From the IMG/VR virus record IMGVR_UViG_3300031237_000230, positions 1-28,132 of that record: a DNA stretch of 28,132 bases. One strand, given 5' to 3'. The notes beneath the pieces are model-generated. The model was given only the letters and a program-made list of their open reading frames with translations, made no database searches and was not told where the DNA came from. This DNA comes from a virus. Positions 21,543-28,132 of the stretch are shown here, one piece after another; the first letter of the stretch is position 1, and each line of letters begins with the position of its first letter. A program made the position numbers and the translations under genes.

Positions 21543-21831
21543 CGCCCTTGCATCCGGCGAAATCCTTGCCTGTGGCACTTAGCGGAGTGGCGTAGTCGGC
21601 TGCTAAGTCCTACGTCAAGCCGCGAAGTTGGACGTGGCGAAGGATTTAGCTTCCGCGATGGGACCCTACGCCAGCGCCGATTCGCGGCGCGACGACCAGG
21701 GTCACGCTGAGACCGGCCCGGCAACGCCCTACGCGCGATTTCGCTGCGGTGCTTTTGTTCCCGCGGGCCTTCGCTAAGAGATTGTTTTCGCTGTTCTTCT
21801 CGGTTGGGCGACACAATCTTGCCTCCCAGCC
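21543..21831. promoter_or_regulatory. Divergent control region with CTTAGC/GCTAAG half-sites
   Basis: This 289-nt interval lies between the leftward XRE gene and the rightward recombinase chain. ACTTAGC (21577-21583) and GCTAAGT (21602-21608) form a 7-bp inverted repeat with an 18-nt gap, and GCTAAG recurs at 21773-21778. AGATTGT (21779-21785) and ACAATCT (21813-21819) make another inverted pair. CCCTACGC occurs at 21664-21671 and 21727-21734. It probably holds both promoters and the XRE operators. I see no gene in it. Confidence 0.5.
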
Positions 21832-22032
21832 ATGCCACCTAACCCCGCCAATCCCCACCTCCCGCCGCACCTCCGCGAGGTCTGCAGCATCCTGGCCGCC
21901 GGCCTGCTGCGGCTGCGCAGCCGCGCTGCTGAGGAAGCTGCGCGCGAGGCTGCTGACCGGGGAGAGCGTGGCCTACACTTCCCGGCACCCCAGCGCGTGG
22001 ATGCGAACCGGACCAACCGGAGACCCGCATGA
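21832..22032 (+). CDS. Small protein (66 aa) upstream of DUF2924
   Basis: This 66-residue protein (HLREVCSILAAGLLRLRSRA, then EEAAREAADRGERGLHFPAP) is helical with a C-terminal RGERGLHFPAPQRVDANRTN segment. I associate short proteins like this with the gene before DUF2924 in alphaproteobacterial recombinase loci. Its stop overlaps the DUF2924 ATG as ATGA (22029-22032), which is strong support for translation. No clear Shine-Dalgarno precedes ATG 21832. Its role is unknown; it may assist the recombinase. Confidence 0.6.
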   Translation: MPPNPANPHLPPHLREVCSILAAGLLRLRSRAAEEAAREAADRGERGLHFPAPQRVDANRTNRRPA

Positions 22033-22535
22033 CACGCGCCACCAAATCCAAAGCCGGCAACCCGCCGGCGCCCACCATCCCCGCCATCCCACCGGCCGAC
22101 GTGCTCGGCCGCCTGGCGGCATTGAAGACCGCCGCCACGCCGGACCTGAAGCAGCAATGGCGGGAACTCTTCGCCGCCGAGCCGCCGCCCTACAACCGTC
22201 GCTTCCTGGAGAGCCGCCTGGCCTACCGCATCCAGGAACTGGCCTACGGCGGCCTAAAGCCCGAGACCATCCAGCGCCTCGAGGCCCTGGGTGAACAGCT
22301 CGACGGTGGTAATCCCGTCCTGCGGCGTATCCGCGGCGACGACAAGCCGATCAGCGGCACGCGGCTGATCCGGGAGTACCAGGGCGTCGAGCACAGCGTG
22401 ACGGTGCTGCACGACGGCTATGAGTATCAGGGCCGCCCCTACCAGTCGCTGTCCTCCATCGCCCGCGCCATCACCGGCACGCGCTGGAATGGCTGGCTGT
22501 TCTTTGGCCTGAAGAACCGGAGGGGCACGGCATGA
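22029..22535 (+). CDS. DUF2924 domain-containing protein
   Basis: This 168-residue protein has the DUF2924 pattern: DLKQQWRELFAAEPPPYNRR, then FLESRLAYRIQELAYGG, LIREYQGVEHSVTVLHDGY and YQGRPYQSLSSIARAITGT, followed by RWNGWLFFGLK. The family occurs almost always with a large serine recombinase and is thought to help it, though its biochemistry is not established. The C-terminal half resembles the small DNA-binding domain seen in phage and plasmid proteins. It overlaps both neighbours by 4 nt (ATGA). Confidence 0.88.
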   Translation: MTRATKSKAGNPPAPTIPAIPPADVLGRLAALKTAATPDLKQQWRELFAAEPPPYNRRFLESRLAYRIQELAYGGLKPETIQRLEALGEQLDGGNPVLRRIRGDDKPISGTRLIREYQGVEHSVTVLHDGYEYQGRPYQSLSSIARAITGTRWNGWLFFGLKNRRGTA

Positions 22536-23884
22536 AGCGCAAGCCAGCCGCCGACGCCGCGATACCGGCCACGGTCAGGAAGATCCGCGCCGCGGTGTAC
22601 ACGCGCAAGTCGAGCGAGGAGGGGCTCGACATGGAGTTCAACTCGCTCGACGCCCAGCGCGAGGCATGTGAGGCCTATATCACCAGCCAGCGGTCGGAGG
22701 GCTGGGTGTTGGTGCGCGATCGCTACGACGACGGCGGCGTGTCCGGCGGGACGCTCGAGCGGCCTTCGCTGCGCCGCATGCTGGCCGACATCGAGCGCGG
22801 CCTCATCGATGTGGTGGTCGTCTACAAGATCGACCGGCTGTCGCGCGCGCTGATGGACTTCGCCAAGCTGGTGGAGGTGTTCGACGCGAACAGTGTGACC
22901 TTCGTGTCCGTGACGCAGAGCTTCAACACGACCACCAGCATGGGCCGGCTGACGCTGAACATCCTCCTCAGCTTCGCGCAGTTCGAGCGGGAGGTCATCG
23001 GCGAGCGCATCCGCGACAAGGTGGCGGCGTCACGGGCGCGCGGAATCTGGATGGGGGGCTTCGTGCCACTCGGCTACGACGCCAAGGACCGCAAGCTGCT
23101 GGTGAATGAGGCTGAGGCGGCGCTGGTGCGGCGCATCTTCGATGGCTTCGTCCAGACGGAATCCGGCACGAAGCTGGTGCAGGCCCTTCGCGCCGAGGGC
23201 GCCACCACGAAACGCGGCCGCGCCTTCACCAAGAGCGACATCTATCGGGTGCTGAGCAATCGCACCTATCTCGGCGAGGCCATGCACAAGGGGAAGTCGC
23301 ACCCGGGCGAGCATGCTGCCATCGTGCCACAGGCCATGTGGGATGCGGCGCACGCCCTGCTGGCGATCAGCCCGAAGACACGCGCCAATCGCACCCGCTG
23401 CCAAACGCCCTCGCTGCTGCGCGGGCTGATCTTCGGCAGCGACGGCCGCGCCATGTCGCCCACCCATGCGCGGGGCCGCCGCGGCCAGCAGTATCGCTAC
23501 TATGTCAGCCAGTCGGTCCTGAAGGGTAGTGCCGCGGACGGGCCGGCCATCGCGCGCATCTCCGCCGCAGAGATTGAGGGCGCGGTCATTGCCCAGGTCC
23601 GGGGGCTGCTGCGTCAGCCGGAGGTGGTGCTTGGCGCCTGGCGCGCGGCGCGGTCCGCAGCGCCGGACATGACGGAGGACGAGGCGCGGCTGGCGCTGGA
23701 GCGGCTGGACCCGCTGTGGGAGGAGCTCTTCCCCGCCGAGCAGGCGCGCATCATTCGCCTCCTGGTCGACCGGGTGGACGTCGGGCCTGGCGGCGCCGAT
23801 GTGCGGCTGAAGCTTGAGGGGCTGGCGAGCCTGGCGCGGGACCTGGCGACGCCGCCCGCCGAACCGGCGAAGGCCGCGGCATGA
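22532..23884 (+). CDS. Large serine recombinase (integrase)
   Basis: This 450-residue recombinase has the resolvase domain (about 18-165): YTRKSSEEG with the probable nucleophile S27, DRYDDGGVSGGTLERPSLRR and YKIDRLSRALMDF. The recombinase domain follows (about 180-320, with RIFDGFVQTESGTKLVQALR and LSNRTYLGEAMHKGKSHPGE). Next comes a segment where other members have a zinc ribbon (LLRGLIFGSDGRAMSPTHAR); no cysteine pair is present here. The last 100 residues are helical. It probably integrates and excises the element. Start and stop overlap the neighbours as ATGA, so four genes form one chain. The attachment sites are not identified in the window. Confidence 0.9.
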   Translation: MKRKPAADAAIPATVRKIRAAVYTRKSSEEGLDMEFNSLDAQREACEAYITSQRSEGWVLVRDRYDDGGVSGGTLERPSLRRMLADIERGLIDVVVVYKIDRLSRALMDFAKLVEVFDANSVTFVSVTQSFNTTTSMGRLTLNILLSFAQFEREVIGERIRDKVAASRARGIWMGGFVPLGYDAKDRKLLVNEAEAALVRRIFDGFVQTESGTKLVQALRAEGATTKRGRAFTKSDIYRVLSNRTYLGEAMHKGKSHPGEHAAIVPQAMWDAAHALLAISPKTRANRTRCQTPSLLRGLIFGSDGRAMSPTHARGRRGQQYRYYVSQSVLKGSAADGPAIARISAAEIEGAVIAQVRGLLRQPEVVLGAWRAARSAAPDMTEDEARLALERLDPLWEELFPAEQARIIRLLVDRVDVGPGGADVRLKLEGLASLARDLATPPAEPAKAAA

Positions 23885-24315
23885 CCGGCTCCGCGCAGAT
23901 GCTGACCGTCCGGGTGCCGCTGGCGGCCCGGAAACAACGGGGCGGGCGGAAGCTGGTCCTGACGCCGGGCGGCATGGCGCCCCGCGGCGCCGCGGCTGCC
24001 GACACCACTCTGGTGAAGGCGCTGGCCCGGGCATTCAGGTGGCGGCGAATGATGGAGTCCGGCCGGTACGGCACGATCAATGAGCTGGCGGCGGCCGAGA
24101 GGATCAACTCGTCCTACGTCTCCCGCCTTCTGCGGCTGACGCTGCTGGCACCGGATATCGTCGAGGCGATTCTCGACGGGCGGCAGCCGGAGGGCATGAC
24201 GCTGCCGGGGCTGATGGAGCCGTTTCCGGTGGAGTGGGGGCAGCAGCGCCCGTTCCACTTTTGCGCTCCGCGGCAGGCGCCCCCTCCAAGCCCGGTGCCG
24301 CGGCCTGCTGGATAG
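23881..24315 (+). CDS. HTH companion of the serine recombinase
   Basis: This 144-residue protein contains a ParB-like HTH: INELAAAERINSSYVSRLLR then LTLLAPDIVEAILDGRQPEG. Its N-terminus is basic (LAARKQRGGRKLVLTPGG). Proteins like this usually close the DUF2924-recombinase locus. The C-terminal 25 residues (after PFPVEWGQQRP) turn Pro-rich and do not look like a folded end, so the natural C-terminus may have been replaced where the low-GC cargo begins. It overlaps the recombinase by 4 nt. A directionality or regulatory role is inferred. Confidence 0.75.
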   Translation: MTGSAQMLTVRVPLAARKQRGGRKLVLTPGGMAPRGAAAADTTLVKALARAFRWRRMMESGRYGTINELAAAERINSSYVSRLLRLTLLAPDIVEAILDGRQPEGMTLPGLMEPFPVEWGQQRPFHFCAPRQAPPPSPVPRPAG

Positions 24316-24490
24316 CCCGCTTGAACTGCTTTGGCCTTGTGCCCGCGGCCACGCACATATCCTGGCGCCCCGCCTCAGAGACTGAATCGATATTGTTGCC
24401 ATGGCCACTATTTCGGCTATCTGCGATGGTGATTGCGGTGCCGTTTCCGCCGACATGACCTTGTACCGGCCCGGACCAGGAGGAGGGTAA
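24316..24490. other. Intergenic junction between recombinase locus and low-GC cargo
   Basis: No gene can be supported here. Base composition becomes more AT-rich between about 24360 and 24425 (a GATATTGTTG segment near 24390), marking the left border of the cargo. A promoter for the rightward operon at 24491 is expected in this interval, but I see no clear -35/-10 pair. This is also a plausible location for an attachment-site remnant. Confidence 0.35.
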
Positions 24491-24577
24491 ATGGTGGGAA
24501 TGAAGTACCGACTTCCATTCGATATCAAGGGAGTAGCGCTTGTCACGGGGCGGGCGGTAAGAGGCACGAAGGCATGA
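24491..24577 (+). CDS. Short leader ORF (28 aa) coupled to the DUF932-like gene
   Basis: The ORF starts at ATG 24491, 3-4 nt after a very strong Shine-Dalgarno (AGGAGGAGG), encodes 28 residues beginning MVGMKYRLPFDIKG, and stops at TGA 24575-24577, overlapping the next ATG (24574) as ATGA. The DUF932-like gene itself has only a weak ribosome site, so this ORF may supply its translation. No family is known to me. It may be a leader peptide or the remnant of a longer gene. Confidence 0.5.
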   Translation: MVGMKYRLPFDIKGVALVTGRAVRGTKA

Positions 24578-25542
24578 CGATCGCCGCTCGACCTTGGAAA
24601 CCTCGTAACCCCACAGAAGCATTCTTCCCGGTGGAAATGCGTCCACTGTTTATGAGGGGTTCAGGCCGTTCCGAAAGTTACAACAAGCTTGATCGGCATT
24701 TCGCTGTCGTTGATGTGGAGCGTCAGAACCCCTTCGCTGTGGTAACTGAAGAATACAAACTGGTTACGAATGAGGCGGCTTACGTAATGGCAGCCGAAGT
24801 GATGCAGAAAGTATTTCACACCACTCAGCTAAGTGACATGGAATGCTTGAATATCACCATGCCAAAGAGCCGATCCTTCTGTCACATCGATTTGATTCAT
24901 AAGACCGCTGACTTCTCCCCGTGGGAAAGGGACAAGTGGACCGCCTTTCTTCGTATCAGCAATAGTTACAACCGCACCCGTCTTCTGCGCTTCGAACTCG
25001 GCTTCTGCCGCTGGATCTGCTTGAACGGCATCATTTTTGGAAGCAAGAGCATAGAGTTCAGCTACGCCCACACGCGGCGCGGCATGGACCGGGTGGATCG
25101 CTTCGCCGAAAACATTGGGGACATCCGCAAGCTGGAAACCGCACTGACCGAGAAGCTGCACCAGTTGAAGCGCTATCATGTACCTGCGAAGGAAATGCTG
25201 CCCCTGCTGTGCCGCGCCTTCGACATCAAGGCGACCGCAGAAGTGGTCAAGAAGCACAGGCGCGTTGACGAGCTTCTGGTGCTGAGGGAGCAGACCAAGA
25301 CCCTGACCCAGGCTTACTTTTCGGACATGGGGGCCCACGGGTATGCTGCGCTGAACGTCCTGACGGACTACGCTTCGCGGCCGGCGGGTATGTTCGCACC
25401 GGAAGCCAGCATGCATGGCCTGCAGCATAAGGCGGGCAGTTGGATGGACGACTTCATTTCGGCCATCAAGAACGCTGATTTTTCCTTTGACAGCTACCTG
25501 GCCGACTACCGCCAAACGGCTGAAGTGATTGAGTCCTTATGA
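24574..25542 (+). CDS. DUF932-like protein
   Basis: This 322-residue protein shows the DUF932 (phage/plasmid-like) pattern: YNKLDRHFAVVDVERQNPFA, then EEYKLVTNEAAYVMAAEVMQ, RISNSYNRTRLLRFELGF, and CRWICLNGIIFGSKS. The C-terminal part is helical (KLHQLKRYHVPAKEMLPLLC, DELLVLREQTKTLTQAYFSD). DUF932 proteins occur on plasmids and phages; some have been suggested to act in DNA metabolism, but function is not settled. The ATG at 24574 is set by the ATGA overlap with the leader ORF and the gene itself overlaps the next by 4 nt. GC content is clearly lower than in the prophage region. It is probably the partner of the GmrSD-like enzyme. Confidence 0.75.
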   Translation: MTIAARPWKPRNPTEAFFPVEMRPLFMRGSGRSESYNKLDRHFAVVDVERQNPFAVVTEEYKLVTNEAAYVMAAEVMQKVFHTTQLSDMECLNITMPKSRSFCHIDLIHKTADFSPWERDKWTAFLRISNSYNRTRLLRFELGFCRWICLNGIIFGSKSIEFSYAHTRRGMDRVDRFAENIGDIRKLETALTEKLHQLKRYHVPAKEMLPLLCRAFDIKATAEVVKKHRRVDELLVLREQTKTLTQAYFSDMGAHGYAALNVLTDYASRPAGMFAPEASMHGLQHKAGSWMDDFISAIKNADFSFDSYLADYRQTAEVIESL

Positions 25543-27365
25543 TCAAGTCGGTCAACAACTACCCGGTCTCGCAGCTCTTCGACATCGAAGCAGGTGTGGT
25601 CTATGCGATCCCACGCTACCAGCGCGAATACACTTGGAAGGTGGATCAGTGGGAGGCGCTCTTCGATGACGTAGAAGAGAACGACCCCGGGTACTTCCTG
25701 GGTTCGATCATCTGCATCAACCAGACCACTGACACCCTTGCGGTGCAGCGCCTGGAGGTGGTGGACGGCCAGCAACGGCTGACGACGCTGTCTCTGCTAT
25801 TCGCGGCGCTGCACCAGTCGTTGAAGCAGCACGAGAAAGACCTGGACGACGATCAGCGCGTGGAGCTGATCAACCTCAAGCGGAAGCTGGTGCTGAAGAA
25901 GGGAAACGACCATCTGCGCGTGGTCCCGCAAATTCAGAACCACAACCAGAATGACTACCGTGCAGTATTGTCCGAGGTGGGTGTGATCAGTCAATGCGAC
26001 GCGCCAGCCTATGCGGGAAACCGTAAGATCTTCCGCGCCTTCCGCTACTTCCAGGCGCGCATCGAAAAGCTGGTGTATGGTGAAAACGACCGCCTGGCGT
26101 CGATCTTGGCCTTCCTCGACAAGGTGAGCCAGGCGTGCCTAGTGAAGATCGAAGTGGCCAGCCACGCCGATGCCTATACGCTGTTTGAATCGCTCAACAA
26201 CCGGGGTACGCCGCTCACTGCCGTCGACCTGATCAAGAACAAGCTGCTGGCGCGGCTGGAAGTCACGGAACCAGGAAAGGTAGACTACTACTTTGACGTA
26301 TGGAACAAACTTCTGGGATATCTCGGGGATGACTACAGCATTCAGGAGCGTTTTTTCCGGCACTACTACAACGCATTTAAAGACCCGCTGAACGAGCCGT
26401 TCCGCAAGGGCGAGGACAAAAAGAGGGACCCGCTGGGCCCAGTGGCCTCACGGTCCAACCTGATCCAGATTTACGAGAAGCTGATCAACCAAGACGCCAA
26501 GGAGCACCTGCAGGCTATTCGTGCCGCTGGCCAGCTGTATGCACTGATGCTTGCCCGGAACTCAGACGAGGCCTGGGCGCCGCTGGACAAGCCGCTTAAA
26601 GATCTAGACCGAATTCAGGGCGCTCCCTGCTACCTGTTGATGCTGTACCTGCTGGTACGGCGTGATGCGCTGGCCATAAACGTGGTGCATCTGGAAAATA
26701 TCGCGCAGCTGCTGGTGTGCTTCTTCGTTCGACGCAACCTCACTGACACACCGCCCACCCGCGACCTGACGCGCTTTTTCATGGCCGCCATCGACAAGGT
26801 GGCGGAACTTTCGGGCGATGCTGTGGTGACGGCCATCCGAGACCAATTGCTAGCGGTATCGGCCAGCGATGAGACCTTCCGCAGCAAGCTGGAAGGCGCC
26901 ATCTACGAGGAAAATGCGGGAGTCACCCGGTTTGTGCTGTGCGCCTTGGCCGAGCAGAGCATGACAAAGGAGACCTGGGTCGATCTATGGAAGTACGAAG
27001 GCAAGCTCTTCGTGTGGACCATCGAACACATCTTCCCGCAGGGTGACAACATTCCTGCGTCTTGGGTGGCCATGATCGCGGGCGGAGACGAGAAGGAGGC
27101 CAAGGCCATTCAGGAGACCCATGTACACAAGCTGGGGAATCTGACGATCTCGGGCTTCAACAGCGCGCTGGGCAACAAGAGCTTTGAAGGCAAGCGCGAC
27201 CGCACCGATAGCAAGGGCCGCGAAGTGGGTTACAAGAACGGACTCAGGCTGAACGCCGAACTGGCAACGGCCGAGGCGTGGAGCGTTGATAAGATCGATG
27301 CGCGCACAACGTCGCTGGTGGACCAGGTGATGCGCCTTTTCGCCATGACGGGGGGCCGGCCATAA
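25539..27365 (+). CDS. GmrSD-like single-chain enzyme (DUF262-DUF1524)
   Basis: This 608-residue protein fuses an N-terminal DUF262 domain (AIPRYQREYTWK at 23-34; VVDGQQRLTTL with DGQQR at 76-80) to a C-terminal DUF1524 domain with the HNH-like motif EHIFPQ (496-501) and HKLGNLTISGFN plus GNKSF (530-549). This layout is that of GmrSD-type modification-dependent (type IV) restriction enzymes, where DUF262 supplies NTP hydrolysis and DUF1524 cuts DNA carrying modified bases. Between the two is a long helical region (about 100-480). The start overlaps the DUF932-like gene as ATGA, so the two form a unit. Domains look intact, so the protein is probably active. Nearby methylases may explain the need for modification-aware restriction. 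Confidence 0.88.
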   Translation: MIKSVNNYPVSQLFDIEAGVVYAIPRYQREYTWKVDQWEALFDDVEENDPGYFLGSIICINQTTDTLAVQRLEVVDGQQRLTTLSLLFAALHQSLKQHEKDLDDDQRVELINLKRKLVLKKGNDHLRVVPQIQNHNQNDYRAVLSEVGVISQCDAPAYAGNRKIFRAFRYFQARIEKLVYGENDRLASILAFLDKVSQACLVKIEVASHADAYTLFESLNNRGTPLTAVDLIKNKLLARLEVTEPGKVDYYFDVWNKLLGYLGDDYSIQERFFRHYYNAFKDPLNEPFRKGEDKKRDPLGPVASRSNLIQIYEKLINQDAKEHLQAIRAAGQLYALMLARNSDEAWAPLDKPLKDLDRIQGAPCYLLMLYLLVRRDALAINVVHLENIAQLLVCFFVRRNLTDTPPTRDLTRFFMAAIDKVAELSGDAVVTAIRDQLLAVSASDETFRSKLEGAIYEENAGVTRFVLCALAEQSMTKETWVDLWKYEGKLFVWTIEHIFPQGDNIPASWVAMIAGGDEKEAKAIQETHVHKLGNLTISGFNSALGNKSFEGKRDRTDSKGREVGYKNGLRLNAELATAEAWSVDKIDARTTSLVDQVMRLFAMTGGRP

Positions 27366-27483
27366 AACTGACGCTGCTGGCGCCTGAAAGCCCTGTAGAG
27401 TTAAAGGCTTTGGTGAGGCAGGCTAAACACGGTGTCCAACAAACCTCCAGCAGCCCACTTGCCGAAATTGCTGATGAAAACCT
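27366..27483 (+). pseudogene. Possible remnant of a third gene after the GmrSD-like gene
   Basis: The plus strand from 27362 reads KLTLLAPESPVELKALVRQA, then KHGVQQTSSSPLAEIADENL, and stays open into sequence antisense to the type ISP gene. This composition is protein-like. The expected ATGA overlap with the GmrSD-like stop is ATAA here (27362-27365), so the original ATG may have been mutated to ATA. The gene would be truncated at about 27480. No other start codon with a good ribosome site is seen. The call is tentative. Confidence 0.3.
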
Positions 27484-28017
27484 TCAGTCTGCCGCCTCTG
27501 CCTTGGCGCCAACCTCATTCGCCATCCCCCGGAACGCACCCGGCCAGCCGCCGTGCTCGCCGATGATCTTGTCGATCTTCGGCATCAGTTCGGTGGTGCG
27601 GGTGAGCGCCAGGATGATGCGGCGGTAGTGGAGGATGTCTTCGTCGGTGAGGACTCGGCCTGGGCTGGCTTTCTTGCCGCCCTTTGCGGCGCGATCCTTC
27701 AGCCACTTCTGGGCGGGTTGATAGCCGCCGATGTGGCAGTTCCAGGCGATTTCGGGGACGGTCTCGAACCAGCGCGTGCCGCTGATGTAGACGCGGCCGG
27801 CCTGGAAGGTCGGGGCCTGAGAGACGCGGGCTTCGCCGCTGCCGGCGAGGCGGATGCCCTTGGGGTCGGCGAAGATCGGCAGTCTCTCGGGGCCGAAGCG
27901 ATGTTCGGCATCGAGCAGATGGGTGGCGACGAGATCGGTGCCGATCGGGACCAGCGCCTCGAACAGCGCTGCGCTGCCGGGTAGCGGCACGCGGGCGAAA
28001 TCGCTTTTCAGATAATA
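27484..28017 (-). pseudogene. Type ISP restriction-modification enzyme, C-terminal fragment
   Basis: The minus strand encodes the C-terminal specificity part of a type ISP (LlaBIII-like) R-M enzyme: YLKSDFARVPLPGSAALFEA, VYISGTRWFETVPEIAWNCH, IGGYQPAQKWLKDRAAKGG and LTDEDILHYRRIILALTRTT. The helicase, nuclease and methylase parts are missing; upstream the reading frame meets the end of an IS630-type transposase. The gene is thus cut at about 28011-28017, where two TA dinucleotides (28013-28014 and 28016-28017) fit an IS630 target site. The fragment is probably inactive unless expressed as a separate subunit. Stop is TGA 27484-27486. Confidence 0.82.
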
Positions 28018-28132
28018 CCAACTCCCACGGATCAGAACCCATGCGCCCAGTTGCGCAGGCCGATGGACATGATGCGCCAGGGCTGATCGACGAGGCGATT
28101 CCAGTGGTGGCAACAGTGACCGACGATGTCGT
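28015..28132 (-). mobile_element. IS630 family insertion sequence (one end)
   Basis: The transposase end (28032-28132) plus about 15-20 nt to a TA at 28013-28017 makes one terminus of an IS630 element inserted in a type ISP R-M gene. The TAATACCAACTCCC stretch (28013-28026) may be its terminal inverted repeat; the other terminus is outside the window, so this cannot be verified here. Confidence 0.6.
28032..28132 (-). CDS. IS630 family transposase, C-terminal end (runs off window)
   Basis: The minus strand from the right edge reads DIVGHCCHHWNRLVDQPWRI then MSIGLRNWAHGF and a stop at 28032-28034. This is the conserved C-terminal end of IS630 transposases (AHCCDAWN...DQPWKIMSIGLRDWAH-like). 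The catalytic DDE part lies outside the window. The element's end should be between this stop and about 28014, within some 20 nt, next to the type ISP fragment it interrupts. Confidence 0.85.
   Translation of the reverse strand, partial: DIVGHCCHHWNRLVDQPWRIMSIGLRNWAHGF

Noticed and set aside
24433-24573. N-terminal extension of the DUF932-like gene
   Set aside because: The extension is Arg-rich, lacks a ribosome site, and conflicts with the leader ORF whose strong Shine-Dalgarno and ATGA overlap point to ATG 24574.
1-28132. tRNA, rRNA or known riboswitch genes
   Set aside because: None was recognised by eye on either strand; a tRNA scan and covariance-model search would be needed to exclude them fully.

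Overview
The window is high-GC DNA (roughly 65-70 % by eye) from what looks like an alphaproteobacterium. Protein styles such as ParB-methylase fusions, DUF6511, DUF3489 and the DUF2924/recombinase set suggest the Acetobacteraceae (Roseomonas-like), but this is inference; no rRNA or tRNA is present to confirm it. Most of the window is the early and replication half of a prophage or phage-derived element, followed on the right by a lower-GC accessory (defence-like) island.

Positions 1-18168 form a phage module read right to left on the minus strand, with many 1-4 nt start/stop overlaps. From upstream to downstream it holds a small HTH regulator; a conserved phage protein; a resolvase-like nuclease; a 42-aa membrane protein; a recombination set (Sak4-like ATPase, DUF669 ssDNA-binding-like protein, Cas4/AddB-like Fe-S nuclease, SF2 helicase); DUF6511 and HTH proteins; a primase-polymerase/helicase; two tandem ParB-methyltransferase fusions; small proteins and a DUF3489 protein; then the terminase small subunit and the start of the terminase large subunit, which runs off the left edge. 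A two-gene cassette at 5857-7239, which includes a PD-(D/E)XK-like protein, interrupts this block on the opposite strand.

Positions 18271-21542 are a lysogeny-type cassette on the minus strand: an XRE repressor, an ImmA/IrrE metallopeptidase, and two proteins I do not recognise. A regulatory interval with repeated CTTAGC/GCTAAG half-sites separates it from a rightward four-gene chain (small protein, DUF2924, large serine recombinase, HTH companion; 21832-24315), which is the probable integration machinery.

Positions 24316-28132 have lower GC and look like cargo. A 28-codon ORF with a strong Shine-Dalgarno is coupled to a DUF932-like gene, which is coupled to a single-chain GmrSD-like (DUF262-DUF1524) enzyme. 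After it come a probable remnant of a third gene and the 3' end of a type ISP restriction-modification gene, cut off by an IS630-family element whose transposase C-terminus reaches the right edge. The strongest candidates for new biology are the DUF932/GmrSD-like pair, the four-gene XRE-ImmA cassette, the opposite-strand cassette at 5857-7239, and several operator-like or origin-like repeat clusters.
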